A stretch of 64,000 nucleotides of DNA from Casuarina equisetifolia (GCA_028551475.1 CM052354.1:24203258-24267257), one strand, 5' to 3'; shown: positions 41,101 through 54,819, counted from the stretch's first letter. Made by a program: numbers and translations. The notes: generated from the sequence alone by a model not told the origin.

Positions 41101-43714
41101 CAGAACTTGAAATAAAAAAATAAGTTAATCTTTGTACTAGAACTTACAGTTTTTCTAATTTCATTAAATTCCCAAGCTCAGATGGCAGAGATCCCGAGAA
41201 GTTGTTCGATGAAAAAGACCTGCAAATATAAAATTTAACAAATGAAACAAGACATGAATTCAAAGCCAAGGATTTTATTCCCCTAGGTTCGGATAATCAA
41301 GATCACGCATAAGGAATTCAGGAAGTGGTAACAGACATGCTATTTTGCGGAAGCACCTATTTTCAGACCTAAGATAAAGGCAACAGGAAGAAATGGCTCT
41401 CATATAAAGAAAACAACAAATATGTTTAGAAAGCAGCACCAAGAAGTTACATATAGATTTACAACAATGAGAATGAGGATGACTTACAATGATATTAGAT
41501 CGGTAAGCTCTCCAAGTTCCTTTGGAACCTCCCCTGATAGTGCATTAATGCCAAGACTCCTAAATTATCAAAACATCAGAAAAAAAAAAAAAACAAGAGA
41601 GGTTAAATAGTATTAATCTAACATGTCCTAAAAGTTTCAATTCAAATTCGGACAAGCTTACAGGTATTGCATGCGAGTCAGATTGCCGATTGAAGAAGAC
41701 AGGTTACCTGTCAAGTGATTTTGGCCCAAATTTCTGAAAGAAATAGAGTAATTTTAATTGGTTCATATTGTGCAAACAATTTCAAGGTCTAAATTTAACC
41801 CTAGGTTACATTAGAAACAAGGAAACATAAATTCAACTAAATCCTGAGTAAACAAACATATAAGAAGAACCATACAGATTAGAGAGGAAAGTTAGATTCC
41901 ATAGCTCTTTTGGGATGACACCGACGACATCCAGGGCATAAACTTTTCTGCAAATGAACTTCAAAAAATAAGTAATCATCACAGAAACTATAAGTTGGTC
42001 AATCACCAAAATTTTACAAAACTTCGCAAGGATATTAAAAACCAAAACAGGATTTATATATAAATCATTGCTCTTCAGTTTGTATCAAAGGTTCTCTTGT
42101 TTGATGAGATTTTCTGAAGCTCAATATTGTAAGCTTAACTTTTGGGGGCAAATGAATTGCTGCTCTAGAATTTTAGTGACTATTGTGCTAGCAAAAAGTA
42201 AACTCCGGATAAAAATTTAGTTGTGAACAGGGAAAAGAAAGAAGTAAATTACACTTAAAAGAATATTTACAAGCTTCAACCTAAAAATCTACATGCGCAC
42301 AATTAAGGAGAAATCTCACTAACAAAATGTACAATTTAAGGGGTGGCTAGAAATACTCCGTTTTAGTCCAAGTAGACAAAAGCTTTACTCAAGTTGATGA
42401 TTTCCTCCATAAAAGTTAACAAGTCACTTATCATACAAGAAGATTACTAAGTCTCAACTTACACTTTTGTCGAAACCACTAAACCCTTTGTTATCTGTAG
42501 GCTCCAATTCATATACTTTGTCAAATAAAATATATTCCAAATTACTCGTATTTTACAAGAAAAGTAGTCACTTTCTGAAAACTGAATTTAAATTTCAATG
42601 GTCAAACTAACACAAACATAAATTTAAAAAATAAAGACCTTTTTTGTTTTTGGCATAGATAGGTCTTTCTATTAAATAGCTTTCTTTTGTACGTTGTAAT
42701 CTTTGAAGTATATGGTAAATCCTAACAAAAGAAAGAACAGGAAAAAAAAAAAAAAAAAGGAGACAGGAAAGCACAGAAGAGAACAGGACATACAGTTGGG
42801 TAATGTGACAAGTAGCGTTATTGTCATATGAGCAGTCGCATTTGATAAAGGGATTGTAATTGGTGTCATCGAACGAGGTAGAATCGATGGCCGCTCCAGT
42901 GCATGGCTCCCCGCTTATATTCCATTGATCTGTTGACGCTGAGATACTCCATTGTTGAAAGATCGAATTCAAAGCTCTCACTGCCATCAAAATTCACAGT
43001 TATATAACTGCTATGAGGATGAAAGTCAAAGACTCTACAACCTTCCACTCCAAAGGAAATTTGGAGATCTCCCCATTACCCAAACGCTTAAATCTCCAGC
43101 TGTTTAGTTGACGTGATTGGGTTTGTGGACAAGTGACGAGTTCTAAGCCAGTTACCGACACTCCTGACTCACTTGAAGCCAAGCACGTCCTAGTCGGACG
43201 GCTGGTCTAATACGAATTGTAAATTGGAAACTGGTAAAAAAAAAAAAAAGAGCAAGAACAGAACATGTGTGGCGAAATGATCAACATGACGAAGCACAGA
43301 ATGTGGTCCGCTCAACGATGAATATGAGAAGATTTAAAGCCATCGGAACATCGAAGCTTGGTAGTTTGATGATGAAGATGATGAACAGAAGAAGATGTGG
43401 AGCCATGGCTACATCGGAGATCGGTATCTTTTTAAATCGGATAACATCAAAGAGGAACTGACTTTTCTCTTGTCTGCAGAATTCGTTGGTCTTTACAAGG
43501 TAGTTTTCCTCATCGAGCTCACTCAAAACAACAATTGGTCCAGAGAGAGACGGGGCTGCAGAGTAACCCAGTAACGTGAGCACTGGAAGCATCACGTTTA
43601 CCTTTCTTGGTTAAACAATAGTTACAGCAACAGCTTCTTTGTTTAATAGCTATTGTCATATACGCAGAAGACATGCACTCACCACAGAAAACGAAAACAC
43701 ACTCTCCACCCGAT

Positions 43715-43745
<31 letters not shown>

Positions 43746-43899
43746 CACCTTCAGCAGGATCAGTGACAGCCGTTCCATTTTGAGCTTGAGCCAGCTGGGC
43801 CAGAACGAAGATGCAACCAGCATAAACAGCAAAGAATAAAGCTGGTGATGATCCCAAAATGACTTTCACCTTCCTCTCCGAGAAGGATGGGCCAAACAT
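32109..43899 (-). CDS. Gene E: LRR-malectin receptor-like Ser/Thr kinase (LRR-VIII-2), complete
   Basis: Twenty-four exons, 5' to 3': 43899-43749, 42980-42794, 41947-41876, 41733-41662, 41559-41488, 41219-41148, 40693-40622, 40497-40426, 40214-40143, 40030-39959, 39873-39802, 39412-39341, 39251-39186, 38618-38553, 38339-38295, 37374-37310, 36724-36345, 35773-35575, 35475-35311, 34840-34722, 33812-33602, 33444-33213, 33096-32946, 32489-32109. They sum to 3138 nt (1045 aa), in phase. Architecture is as in gene A: hydrophobic signal ending LAQLAQAQ, LRRs, malectin-like domain, membrane helix ([18 protein letters not shown]), RD kinase ([30 protein letters not shown]). Oddities: the ATG that pseudogene D uses is ATT here, so translation must start upstream (43899, or 43914); the Cys at the start of the malectin domain (IKCGG in A) is Ser (IKSGG). 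Probably functional; the ligand is unknown. Confidence 0.92.
42981..43748 (-). other. Intron 1 of gene E
   Basis: Contains a GA microsatellite at 43714-43745. At about 43325-43440 there is a weak direct repeat whose plus-strand frame reads [12 protein letters not shown] and then [14 protein letters not shown] see no support for an exon here. Confidence 0.4.
43714..43745. repeat. (GA)n microsatellite
   Basis: Nearly pure GA run directly downstream of the exon 1 donor of gene E, probably length-variable. Confidence 0.8.
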
Positions 43900-43977
43900 A
43901 CAGAGCAACGACATTAGAGGTAGCAGAGACAGAGAGATAGAGAGAGAAAGATATAAGAACCTGCGGCCAGACGACAC

Positions 43978-45571
43978 CCCTCGACCATGTCCAAGATATT
44001 TAAATCCTTCATTGGTCTCATAAACGAGATTGATATCGACATCCAGTTCTGTTTACAACGCATACTTCAACATCCGGGTTCGGTCTGGTTTATGTTTCTT
44101 TATCCTCGGAGCCAGTCAACATTCCTAGGTGAAGGACCTTGCCTGGCCCCATCCACGCGTCGCTTGCATTCACATTTTTAGTGGTTGAGGATTACAACCG
44201 CCTTTAACGAAGACAGTATAAAGACTAAACCTTTTAAGATTCCAATCTGTAGTTGTATGAATAAAAATCAGCAGACACGGAATTAAATTACAAATCGCAT
44301 TTTAGCTTTAATACTTTTGGACCAAGTGGCTGTACTCCATCTGCAATAAGGGGTAGAACATAGGCGGCTTCGTCTAATCTTTCTCCCCAACAACCCGGAA
44401 ACAAGACTACCAAATGAAGAATGAACAACACTTTTCATATTTTCTCTCTTTCACCCACCTTTTGTATGTAATTAGAGGGTCTGTAATGTTATTAAAAGCT
44501 AATTTCCAAATCAAACTCTGTGAAAGGATCAGCTAATCTTCATTTGAGATAAATCACAGCATGAACAAAATGATTTGAGGAAGCTTCATCATATGATGGA
44601 GGCCAAGCTACAGCTTAGCTTCCCCATGTCAGGATGCGCATGTTTCTCCAATAAACAGTGGGATTTGAAAGAGGGTAGTCAATAAATTAGTTTAGTCGCA
44701 ATCATATCTTTAAATCAATTACTCCATGCATAGCTACTTACTTTTCATTTGGGGCAAAGGATTGCAACTGGGCCACCATCTATTATGAAAGGATAAGAGG
44801 GCGAAGGGATTAAGATAGAGTGGGGGGAGGGTACAACGTGATGTTCACGCGTCAAACTGAGTGTGGAAAGTGGCACTTGATCATGATTATGCATGGCGGG
44901 CACGAAATTAAGACAAAATTGGTGGACGTTCAATCTTCTCGGCTCAGCTCCACCGAGAACCTCCCGAACGGCTCTTTTGACACACCAACCTGAACGTCGG
45001 CGTGTAAAATTCTGCTGCTGATAAGTACGACGGGAAGAATGGCAGCGGCGTCGAGGCTTTCTGAATGGTTCGCGCCGATCAAGTCCTGGCATGGATCGAC
45101 ATGCGTACGTAATGGTACTGGTATTTTGAAGATGTTGGGTAGGAAAGATTCATTTGTTGGGTTATTTCATTTGTTATGATGTTTTTGTGGTCAAAATACT
45201 TTAGCTTGTTATTCATAGGTCCAATTTAAGATATTATAATCTCTATTGTAAAGGAGTTTTGATTAATTAAAGAGAATTTTTCTTAAAAAAGTTCAGATCC
45301 TTTCTCAAAAGACTTAATTTTCAAAGTTTTCAGTTCTTATTTTTAATTCTCTTTTCCTTTGATATTCATCCTTGTGAATGATCCAAAACCACTACTTAAA
45401 AAATATCATAGTTGGTGTTGTGCTATCTCACCATATTTTTATGTGAACTTTGTCTATCATAATGAGAGTTAAAATTTTAGAACTCTTTGGTAATGAATTG
45501 GATAGTTTGGATGGCTTCTCATAAAAATATTTCTTTGTGTCTAAGTTAAGAACAAATTTTCTTAGGGTAAG
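43978..45571. other. Intergenic, upstream of gene E
   Basis: Holds the E promoter at its left edge. At about 45041 a plus-strand frame starts MAAASRLSEWFAPIKSWHGS and stays open for about 45 codons in an unusually GC-rich patch (44930-45110). It might be an orphan first exon, but no continuation was found. Otherwise nothing was recognised. Confidence 0.35.
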
Positions 45572-45809
45572 TTTGAAATCTAATATGACTCATATTATTA
45601 AGACATTAATTTAGTATGTTTTAATACATAAAAACTTTGAAATCTGATATGTCTCTTATTATTAAGAATAATATTTCTTTGAAATATGATATGTCTCATA
45701 TTATTAAGACGTTAATTTAGAATGTTTTAATACATAAAAATTTTGAAATCTAATATGTCTCCTATTATAAAGACATTAATTTAATATGTTTTAATATATA
45801 AAAACTTTG
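45572..45809. repeat. Tandem repeat, period 64 bp with one 42-bp unit
   Basis: Units begin at tttgaaatc or close variants at 45572, 45636, 45678 and 45742, and the array ends near 45809. Each full unit contains atattattaagac and a later ttttaatacataaaaa. The 45636 unit is internally deleted to 42 bp. AT-rich and non-coding. Confidence 0.8.
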
Positions 45810-48009
45810 ACCTCTCTTATAAGTGAATTTAAGAAAAGAAATAAAATTTTAAATACAAAGGTTAATTTCTTAGGTTTTCAACATAAAGTGCTTAAGGAGA
45901 TTATATGATTCAAAAAGTTGTTGACTATGCATTTAGATTCCAATTAATCGTATATTTTGAGTTTTGATATGTCAATATAATTTTTATCACTTAAAGACTT
46001 AGTTTGACATGTAACTTATATATATACATTCTTATGGTTCTCTTATTCTTCAAATTGTTGCAACTCTATGTTCAAACCAAACCTAAAGTTGTAGTAAATA
46101 AAGTTTTATCAACGATAAATAAATTAATGATCCTTAGTTATTATGCTTATGAATGTTTATCAATGGATAAAAGAAATAATTCCTCTATATTAAATCAAGG
46201 GATGGAGCTAATTTTTGTACAAAGGTTGGTTCTTTTTAATTATTTTTTTTTTCATAACCTTTTTACTTTATACCCAGGGTAACATGTCATTTTTTTTTAA
46301 TCTTAAATTCTTAAGCATAGAGGGATCAAGAAAAGGTAGATGAAAGAGCAATAATTATTTTTCTTTCCCTGGAACATTTTCTCATCCTTTAAATGAATTG
46401 GTCTTCACATTCCTAATGATTATAACTTTGTAGGAGGCCGCGTTTGCATGTGGGTATTTCTTCAAATAAAAAAAATTAAAAAAAGAGGATGCCGCACCGT
46501 TTCAAGTTGGGCATATTGCAGCTCAAAAGCAGTGCAGCCCGGCGTTGTTTCAGACGAAGGGTACTACTTTGCACTTGGTCAAAGGAGGAGATTAGCACTG
46601 GGATACATAGAAGCTAGGAGTAATTTGTGCCACTTCAAAGAAAGACAAGTTTTTAGCCATTACTTACATGTTTATGGTCAATTAAAGCACGACATGAAGT
46701 GCTTTTGTTACCAATTGAACTCTAGCCTAGTTAAGCCGACTATATTTAGAATTCTGCAGAAAATTCGCAGCTACCAGAGAAAGAATTGATAGCGAAATGA
46801 CTAGGGCTATCATCTTGGATGACACTTTGACAACCCATGTGAGCCTTTAAGATGTGATGGGGCATGAACGTGGAGACGAGAAATGATATTCAAGGTTTCT
46901 TTGCTCTTAAAGATGGTCGAGGGTTTCCTACTTGTAATAGATTAGGTATGAGTTTAGTCAAAAGTTAAACTATTTAAGATTGCTTTACTTTCTCAGTGGA
47001 GCCTCATATTGAAGCCTCTCATAAGTGTCTAAATTATGTAGTGACAAACAAAACATTATTTAATTTAATATTTTAAGTTTACTTGTACGGATGGAATGAT
47101 GATACATTAGTTCTTTATCACTTGATTAAGCAATCAATGGGAAGTCAACAAATACTTCCAACAAGACAAGCAAATAATCACATCAGTCAATACAGCTGAA
47201 ATCCCACTTGCCATCTTGATAAAGTTGCTTTTAAGTTCCCATTGGGGTCTCCAGTCATCGAACAAATGAATCAAAATATCAATGAACATGTCTATTCTTA
47301 ACTTGCAGAAACTTCAAATTGAAAGTTCCAACCAAAAGGGGGCAAGTTGTGTTTAGTCTTTAAGAGTAATTAGTTTGAAAGAAGTGTTTGTTTCCACGTA
47401 GAGTTGACTTTCAAAAAGTTAATTATCTTGATGTATTGGAAATTTATTGATTGCCACAAGGAAAAACATAGTGTTTTCGAAGACCTATCAACCTTTCTCT
47501 AGAAGTATATTGTTCATAAAAGGATTTCTAACATCATAAATAAAGAGAACTAAATGTATATTTTGGGGGGATAATCACATACCTCCTTGAGAAAAGAAGT
47601 AAATAAAAGTTAAAAGGAAAATTGATAGCTTTTAGGTGATATTTAAGGGGTAATAAAATGATTATTCTGACACTTCGGAATGATACAACTAACTATAACT
47701 TTACTACTTGTCCAAGGTCCTTGTATTGAGCCTTTCTGCTACTTGGTTCCTTAGACAAATGACGATGATTACAACTTCATGGATAAAGTAGGAAATGAGA
47801 CAAAAACTATATTTAAGTAAATGTAATCATGCTTGTTAATTGTAGTTTGGTATATCATATCAATATGAAAAATTCATTCCACTGTCAAGTGGGTCTATCT
47901 AAATTGCTTAATTACATATTTTGCCTCGAACTGAGAAAAATAACAAGACCGTAAATTCTTCCTAAAGAAAAAGCGTAAGGGTTAGGGGAAAGCAATAAGA
48001 ATGGAGGCA
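45810..48009. other. Intergenic, nothing recognised
   Basis: AT-rich. The longest plus-strand open frame (46448-46789, 113 codons) has no recognisable motif and unremarkable composition. It was not called as a gene. Confidence 0.4.
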
Positions 48010-48810
48010 AGTATCCTCGCTAAATAGTCTGATGAAGCATGGGTTTGGAAGCATTTACTGGTGAATCTCTTCATCAACCATCATGCTCGTACTTGCTGAT
48101 GAGCTATAATAGCTACCAACAATACGCTTGATTGCAATATCTCTCATAGAGCTGCCTACCTCATTAAGTTTCTAATGGGTCAGATATGCAGGCCTTGAAG
48201 CTATCTTGCTCACTTCAATATCTCCTAAGAGCATTGCAACTACACGCGACATCGATGGCCGAAACATTTGGGATGCTTGCGTGCACAGTGGGGATACTCA
48301 TATCAAGCATTTTACGTCTTCCTTGTTGAAGTTTGACAATGTAGAGTCTACAAGATCAACTTCCCGGTTGTTCTCCTGTAGGTGCCAGGCCTGAGATGGA
48401 AATGCGTTATCATGCTTCCGAAATTGGACCACGAAGATTCATTTCATTTCCTATTAAGTAGAAGTTGGAGTTATTTTTGGATTCTCGATATAAGCAAATG
48501 AAATCAGTCCCCTATCTTGAAACACCACAATTCTCTCTTTTATATAATCAAAGTTTTAGTTTGGTTTCAACTTTTTTGGTAGAAGCAAATATTTATAGGG
48601 GTGAATGGTCATGACTATCATTAACCTGGAAAAAATCGCTAGAGAAAGACAAGTGCTAGCAGATCTTTTCTACGTGGACCGGTTGGAATCTCATTAAAAG
48701 AGAGAGTAATGGGAACATAAAGCACAAAAATATTGTTATGCATAGTTCCTACAACTCAAGTGCTTATGTGGGTCTTTTCATCGTCATAAAGCTTGGCCAA
48801 ACCAAAGTAA
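48010..48810 (-). pseudogene. RLK remnant G: two kinase exon pieces
   Basis: The 48390-48010 segment matches the last exon of A and E ([31 protein letters not shown]) but has in-frame stops, including one after VKCLI. About 48810-48743 matches the end of the DFG exon ([16 protein letters not shown]), followed by a stop. The intervening exon (LAPEYA to LLEW) and one intron are missing: the sequence jumps from intron 23-like DNA straight into the end of the DFG exon. Similarity stops at about 48808, where unrelated sequence begins. It is clearly dead. Confidence 0.85.
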
Positions 48811-49400
48811 CAAATGAAACTGAGAATGCTCCCGTGTCTTCTGAGGGATCTTCTGAATCATGAGTGCCTATTTATTTACCTTCCGAAGACATCAGAGCGG
48901 CTACTCGGTCGGCTACTACACCGTTTGATGAACGTTGTTCCTACCTTTTGTTCCTGAAGATCATTTTGGTGGAGAATATGGTTACTCCTTCAATCAAGAA
49001 TAACCTTGCTAGTCGAATGGTGTTCGGTCAAGATTTTGGACAGCCCCTACACCAGCTCGAGCAACCCGCCTTTGGGTTGGGACAGTCTTCTCATCAACCA
49101 GTTTTTTAGCATGGTCAATGTTCATGTCAGCCGGAGCTTGCTGGTGCGCAGCAAGTTAATTATGAGTTTTGTTAGCTGTACCTAAGCCTACACCTACGGT
49201 CACATGACCTACACTCTCATGATTACTCTTTACCCTAGACCTATAGGGTACCCACAATTTGTATTGTAGCCGATACCTTTCATGTACATAATAGACACAC
49301 GGATTGTACAATAACCTGAGAGTTAATTCAATAGAAAATATTTTACCGCGGCATTGTCCTTTTCTTACATTTTCCGATATACTTCCGGTTGATGTGTTTC
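48811..49400. mobile_element. Possible decayed LTR-retroelement debris
   Basis: This is unrelated to the RLK units and starts abruptly at the break in remnant G. It is more GC-balanced than its surroundings. The tail (about 49200-49350), with tagacacacggattgtacaa then an attcaataga run, has the look of a retroelement LTR end. No coding domain was recognised and no paired LTR was found in the window. Family and age are undetermined. It looks old and broken. Confidence 0.25.
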
Positions 49401-49913
49401 CGACCGGTCATAATTTCAACTAGTTTCAATTTTCCCAATGTCAATTTGATTATGGATTTCAGGAAAGTAATGTAAGAGAAGACCTTTGTTGGTAAGTAGT
49501 GAAAAGCAAGAAAAACTTAAGTTGCCTCATTTCAGTATAATGTTCTGCTAGTGCTATGGCAGGCCGATGGCCCTGCAAATATGGTGTTTAAATCTCTTGC
49601 CTTTTGTTTCAGTAATTTCTAGTTCAATGCTCTTGTTACATTGCTTTCAATATTTTTTCTTTTACATTCAATAAATGCACCAAACTTTGGTTTTCTTCTC
49701 GACTTAGGTGACACATTTATATGGTTGTGACTAACTCGGGTCAACTTCCTTATCCAAATACTATTCAACTTTTGAGCTCCGGGGGTTGGTTCTACATCAA
49801 CCAAATGGATGAGAAGGTTCATAGAAGCAGGGTATATCGCGGTGCGGAGGCTGTGCTCTCTCCAGGTCTGCAATCATATTGCTCGTCTACTCTGCCGATC
49901 AATCTCATAGGGA
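49401..49913 (+). promoter_or_regulatory. 5' region of gene F
   Basis: The last 150 bp or so are homologous to the leader of gene A. Upstream of that, the two genes diverge. No specific promoter element was assigned. Confidence 0.45.
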
Positions 49914-52900
49914 ATGATGAAACTCGCCGTGTTTGCTTTTTATGCTGCTTGCATCTTTGTGGTGGCTGAGGTAGCTCAGGCTCAATATGGAACCAGCCCT
50001 GTCACTGATCCTGCTGAAGGTATGTCTCTCTTTCTCTCTCCCAAGCACACGGGGACACAGTGTGTTCCACTGTCTGTGCACATGACCTGCACCTAGAAAT
50101 ATGAAAATTTGTCATAATCATCGCTGTTATCATTGTATATACACAAAAGGAAAACAATGAAGGCATGAGAAACTTATTGCATGATTGTTGATAAAGTACA
50201 TAATTGCACATCTATGAGCTATTATAGAGTAAGCACGAACTTTGGTTTCACTCTGGGGATAAATTCTTCACGACTTTTGATGTTCTAATCGTTCCGGTTG
50301 TGCCTCTACGCATAGCTCAGGATCTTATAATGATTTAACAGTGCCCCCAAATCTTCTTCTCTTCATTATCGGTCGACCCACCCTCCGTAGATTACGGTTC
50401 TTTCTTATCTTTTCATTTTTTCTCTTTTGTTTATCCTTTGGCCTTTGACTCTGCCCCGTACTTCCCTTACCTTTGAATTCGTACGGAATTGAACTGGTTA
50501 AAAAAAATCAAGGACGAGGTTTGCTGGATGAAGACAGATTAAAATATAGTTTGTGTTTTAAGTTTAAGAATCACTTCTAATAGTCAACCATGTTAATTTT
50601 TACAGCAAGTATATATTATACGACAATATGAAAGTGGTGAAAAGATTTCACGACAACTAAGAAATCTAAGAAACAGTATCTTATTTTGAGAGAAGATAAG
50701 AAAGTAATGGAATAGTATATTACACCGCTGACTCTTAAAGATCTCTGTTGTCTTCCATGATTGTCACAGCTATCAATCGTTTTGAATTTCACTGCAGTGA
50801 GCACTCTAAATTCAATATTTCAACAATGGAGTATCTCAGCACCATATGACCAATGGAATATAAGTGGGGAACCCTGTAGTGGAGACGCCATCGATTCCGT
50901 TGATATCGGCGACCCCAAATATAACCCTTTTATCAAATGCGACTGTTCATATGACAATAGTGCTACTTGTCACATTACCGACCTGTATGTTCTTTTTTTA
51001 TTTATGCATATACTCAAACTTACATCCGAGAATATGATTAAAAGATCTCAAGCAATACATAAGTCCAATTGAATCAAGTGCTTATCAATAACTGTATATC
51101 ATTTTTCCATACATGCTTTCCCCCTTGCTCCTCTTTTCCATTCCGTTTTTGCTCAAAATGACAAACTTTACATACATGTAAAGGTCTGACTGGTACAGAA
51201 ATGGTCTGACTTATGCCCATAGAACACATATTTTATGGAAGATGTAGTTATTTGTAGTCCCCAAAAGTTTGATTGTTGTAAATATGGTTTTTAATCTTAA
51301 TATGTTACCTTGCTTCAATTATAGGTCATAAAACAAAGCATATTATTTAGAAATTTCACTGATAAAAACTGAAATAGAGAAATTTGGAAACGCAAGACCA
51401 TTTGATGCGAGAAATGTCTACGAACAACTTAAGCAAAAGAGTGATTCTTTTGCAGAATTATTCTACACATCTTTTTTTTTTTTTGTTTTTGCCTGAAATT
51501 GTTGAGATAGCCTTCCTTTGCCACATGACTGGTTGTTGCGAAATCTTTTTAATTTATCTTTTGTTTATTCTCAAGTAGAGTGCCATAAAATTTTTTTTGT
51601 CTCTTATGGTAAACCAATATTAACAAATTTTGCTTTCAAAATAGTTAGTTGGAATCAGGAAATGCAAATGCTTCAGGCGAAATTTGAGAGCAGGCTTTCC
51701 TACCCCGTTAGCTTAAGCTTACAATTTTGCACATCAAGTAATTAGATTCACCTAATATGTTAGCACTTCCAATAGAAAGTTATTGTAAGTGATTGACTAC
51801 TTTGTGGGATTGCATACGGTAATCAAGTTTCTGGTTTCAAATAGCCTTTAAAAATCCGCAAAGTTAATGTAAGTAATTGACTAATTTGTGGGATTGCAGA
51901 AAACGAACACTTAAAAAGAAGTTGAATCTTACACTTATGGATCCTCCATTTTAGTGATAGCTCGTTTCTAAAATTTCCAGGAAGGTTTATGCCTTGAGTG
52001 TCTTCGGTGCCATTCCAGAGGAGCTATGGACTCTAACCTACCTCACGAATCTGTATGATTCTTCTTATATAATTTACTTGGGGTTTGGTTGAATTTTTGT
52101 TTCCTTCTTTCTCATGTAATTTAGGATTAAATTTAGACCTTGAAATTGTTGGGAACAATATCAACCAATTAAAGTTACTCTATTTCTTTCAGGAATTTGG
52201 CCCGAAATTACTTGATAGGTAGCCTGTCCTCATCCATTGGCAATCTAACTCGCCTGCAATACCTGTAAGCTCATCATATTTTGATTAAAAATTCCTTGCA
52301 GAAAGGGTACATTAATTCTATTTAACCTTTCATGTTTCTCTCTTTTTAAATGCATTAGGACTTTTAGAATTAACGCATTATCAGGGGAGCTTCCGACGAA
52401 ACTCAGAAAACTTACCAATTTAAAATTATTGTAAGTTATCCTTATTCCCAATTTAGCAAGTCACCTATGTGGCCTTTTGGCGTTTGCTTTTCTTTGAATG
52501 AGACCCATTTCCTTCCATCACTTTCTGCATTTCATATACTTGACATTGATTATCTAAAGCTAAGAGACTAAAATCGTTGGCTTGTAATTCACCTATTGTT
52601 TCACTTGTTAAATCTGTAGGTCTTTTGCATTAAACAACTTCTCGGGATCTTTGCCATCTGAGCTTGGGAATTTAGTGAATTTAGAGCAGTTGTAAGTAGT
52701 AGTAGAATGCTGATATTTTTTTCTCATTGTAAGTTAAAACCATTTGATTGAAGTTTAGCCAGTTTATGCAGAAATTGCAAATGGTTCGGTACTTTCTGCT
52801 CTGCCTCGGGTTATGAGAACCTCGTGACGAGCAATCTTTTATTATGTATATGCTGAGAATTTAATTATAGACTGAGACCTTTGTTTCATTTTCTAAATCA

Positions 52901-53853
52901 TTATCTATTGACATAAAACTTTCATATGAGGTGAGGACATGCTATTCAAATTCTATTAACGAAATTGTTTTTTACCTCGACAGGTACATAGGTAGTTCTG
53001 GTATTAGTGGTGAGATTCCTTCCTCGTTTGCTAACTTACGAAACCTCCGGGCACTGTAAGAACTCCCTGTCTTTTCCCATGAAGAATTCATAAACCACAT
53101 GTTGATTGATAATGAAACAGGAAATGCAAATGAGTTGTTTGAGGAACTACCTTTTTTGGTTTCAGGACGGCATCAGACACTGAACTCACTGGCAGGATAC
53201 CAGACTTCATAGGCAATTGGTCAAACCTTAACGTCTTGTAAGATGATTTTGCTGGCCCTATCATTTCTTGTCCTTGTTCAATCATTTTTAAGAAGGGTCC
53301 AGCATTCAGTCGCCCAAAATATCCGAAAAAGGATTTGAAATTCTTGTTATAAGATTTATGGTTGAGCGAATTCTAAAATGTAGTTGTATGCCCTTTCAGG
53401 AGGTTTCAAGGAAACTCTTTTCAAGGTCCGATACCCTTCACATTTTCCAATTTGACTTCTCTAACAGAGCTGTGGGTGTCTGCATCTTTTCGTTTAACTT
53501 TATTTTATATTTTCCTAGCTTTGTAATTCTGTGAAGCTGACATCAGATATCTGATATTGCTCTAGGCGAGTAAGTGATTTGCTTAATGGGAGTTCTTCAC
53601 TGGCATTCATAAAGGATACGAAGTCTCTGGGTGTCTTGTAAGGAAAAACCATTGAGGGTTATGATCCCCAAATTCCAGAAAACGAACATATATGTCCTTT
53701 CCTTTTCTTTTCTTTTTCTTTTTTTTTTCGTTTTTGGCTCTTCCTGAATATGCCATAACCATTTAGCTACATGCATTGCAGAGTGTTGAGGAACAATAAT
53801 ATTACCGACTCCATTCCATCCACTATAGGAGAATACCAAAGTCTGAAACAGCT

Positions 53854-54819
53854 GTAAGTAGTAGCCATCTGTTCGTAATTCTTGAGACACATCAAAACTT
53901 GCATTTTTTAGGTTAAATTTCAATTGGCTCCAAAGCTATGAAAACAGGATGTCTCTGTACTTGTTATGTTGAAGGCACTCTACCAAAAGAAAAGAAAGAC
54001 ACTTGAAATGACTGTTGTGTTGATATTTAGATACCAATCAAGCATCCGACCCATTGGTTGGAGGCTCGAGAAGGTACCCCTCCCGCTTTAACCAATAATA
54101 TTATTAAAAAAAAAAAGGCATTGACTTTATAATCAAGTAATTTCTCTTAGTTTAAGAGATCCAAGTTTTCGCTTTTCCTAACTAACATAGGACCATTGCA
54201 ATTAAACTGGTCCAATTTCTTTTCACATTCATTTATCTTACCTAAGATCTATGTTGTTATAATCTTCTAATATTATCACTGGGCAAAAGTTATATTTGAT
54301 AGTTAAGGTGTATGTTATATTCCTTGACATAAACTTAGAAGCACCCACGGACTGGCTAACCACCCATTGTCCCCGCCATCTCCAAACCCACTCCCTTCGC
54401 GCGGGCCCCCTGACCGCGCCAAAAACGACCCATGTGACATCCACCAACAACCTACCTTCTTCTTCTAGCAAACCCTAATGCGCAAAGGTTTAAATCCACA
54501 ACCTACTTTGACATCAATCATTAGAACTCTCAAGTACTATTGTTGTACTAAAAGTTATAATTGACAACAAGACTTAACAATGCCTACAAACTTGCTAGCT
54601 ACCTACTGTGCCCCCACCCATGTGGCATGTTCCAACATCTACTTTGATTGTTCATTCTTTATTGTTCAAATGATGCATAATGCTTTAATTTAGTTAGCTT
54701 CAATTGCATGAAGATCACAGATGTTTAGAATTCTTGTAGATTATCACTTTTCTACATCTTGTAACACTTTGATAGTTTCATCTTATACAGTCCAAATGAT
54801 GTATTATATATGTTTTCAG
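53854..54819 (+). other. Long intron 11 of gene F
   Basis: Equivalent to intron 11 of A. It contains a short GC-rich patch (about 54360-54475) that differs from A and looks inserted or replaced. No exon was recognised. Confidence 0.4.

Noticed and set aside
43267-43461. 64-codon ORF with an internal repeat in intron 1 of E
   Set aside because: It lies within the intron on the opposite strand, and the repeat is weak. Not enough to call a gene.
44745-45092. 115-codon minus-strand ORF, Arg-rich at its start
   Set aside because: It overlaps a GC-rich patch where both strands are open and has no recognisable domain. The plus-strand frame looked more protein-like.
45572-45809. Regularly spaced repeats as a CRISPR-like array
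   Set aside because: The units are contiguous tandem repeats without unique spacers, in plant nuclear DNA.
46448-46789. 113-codon plus-strand ORF
   Set aside because: No motif, signal or family was recognised and no splice context was found. Likely chance.
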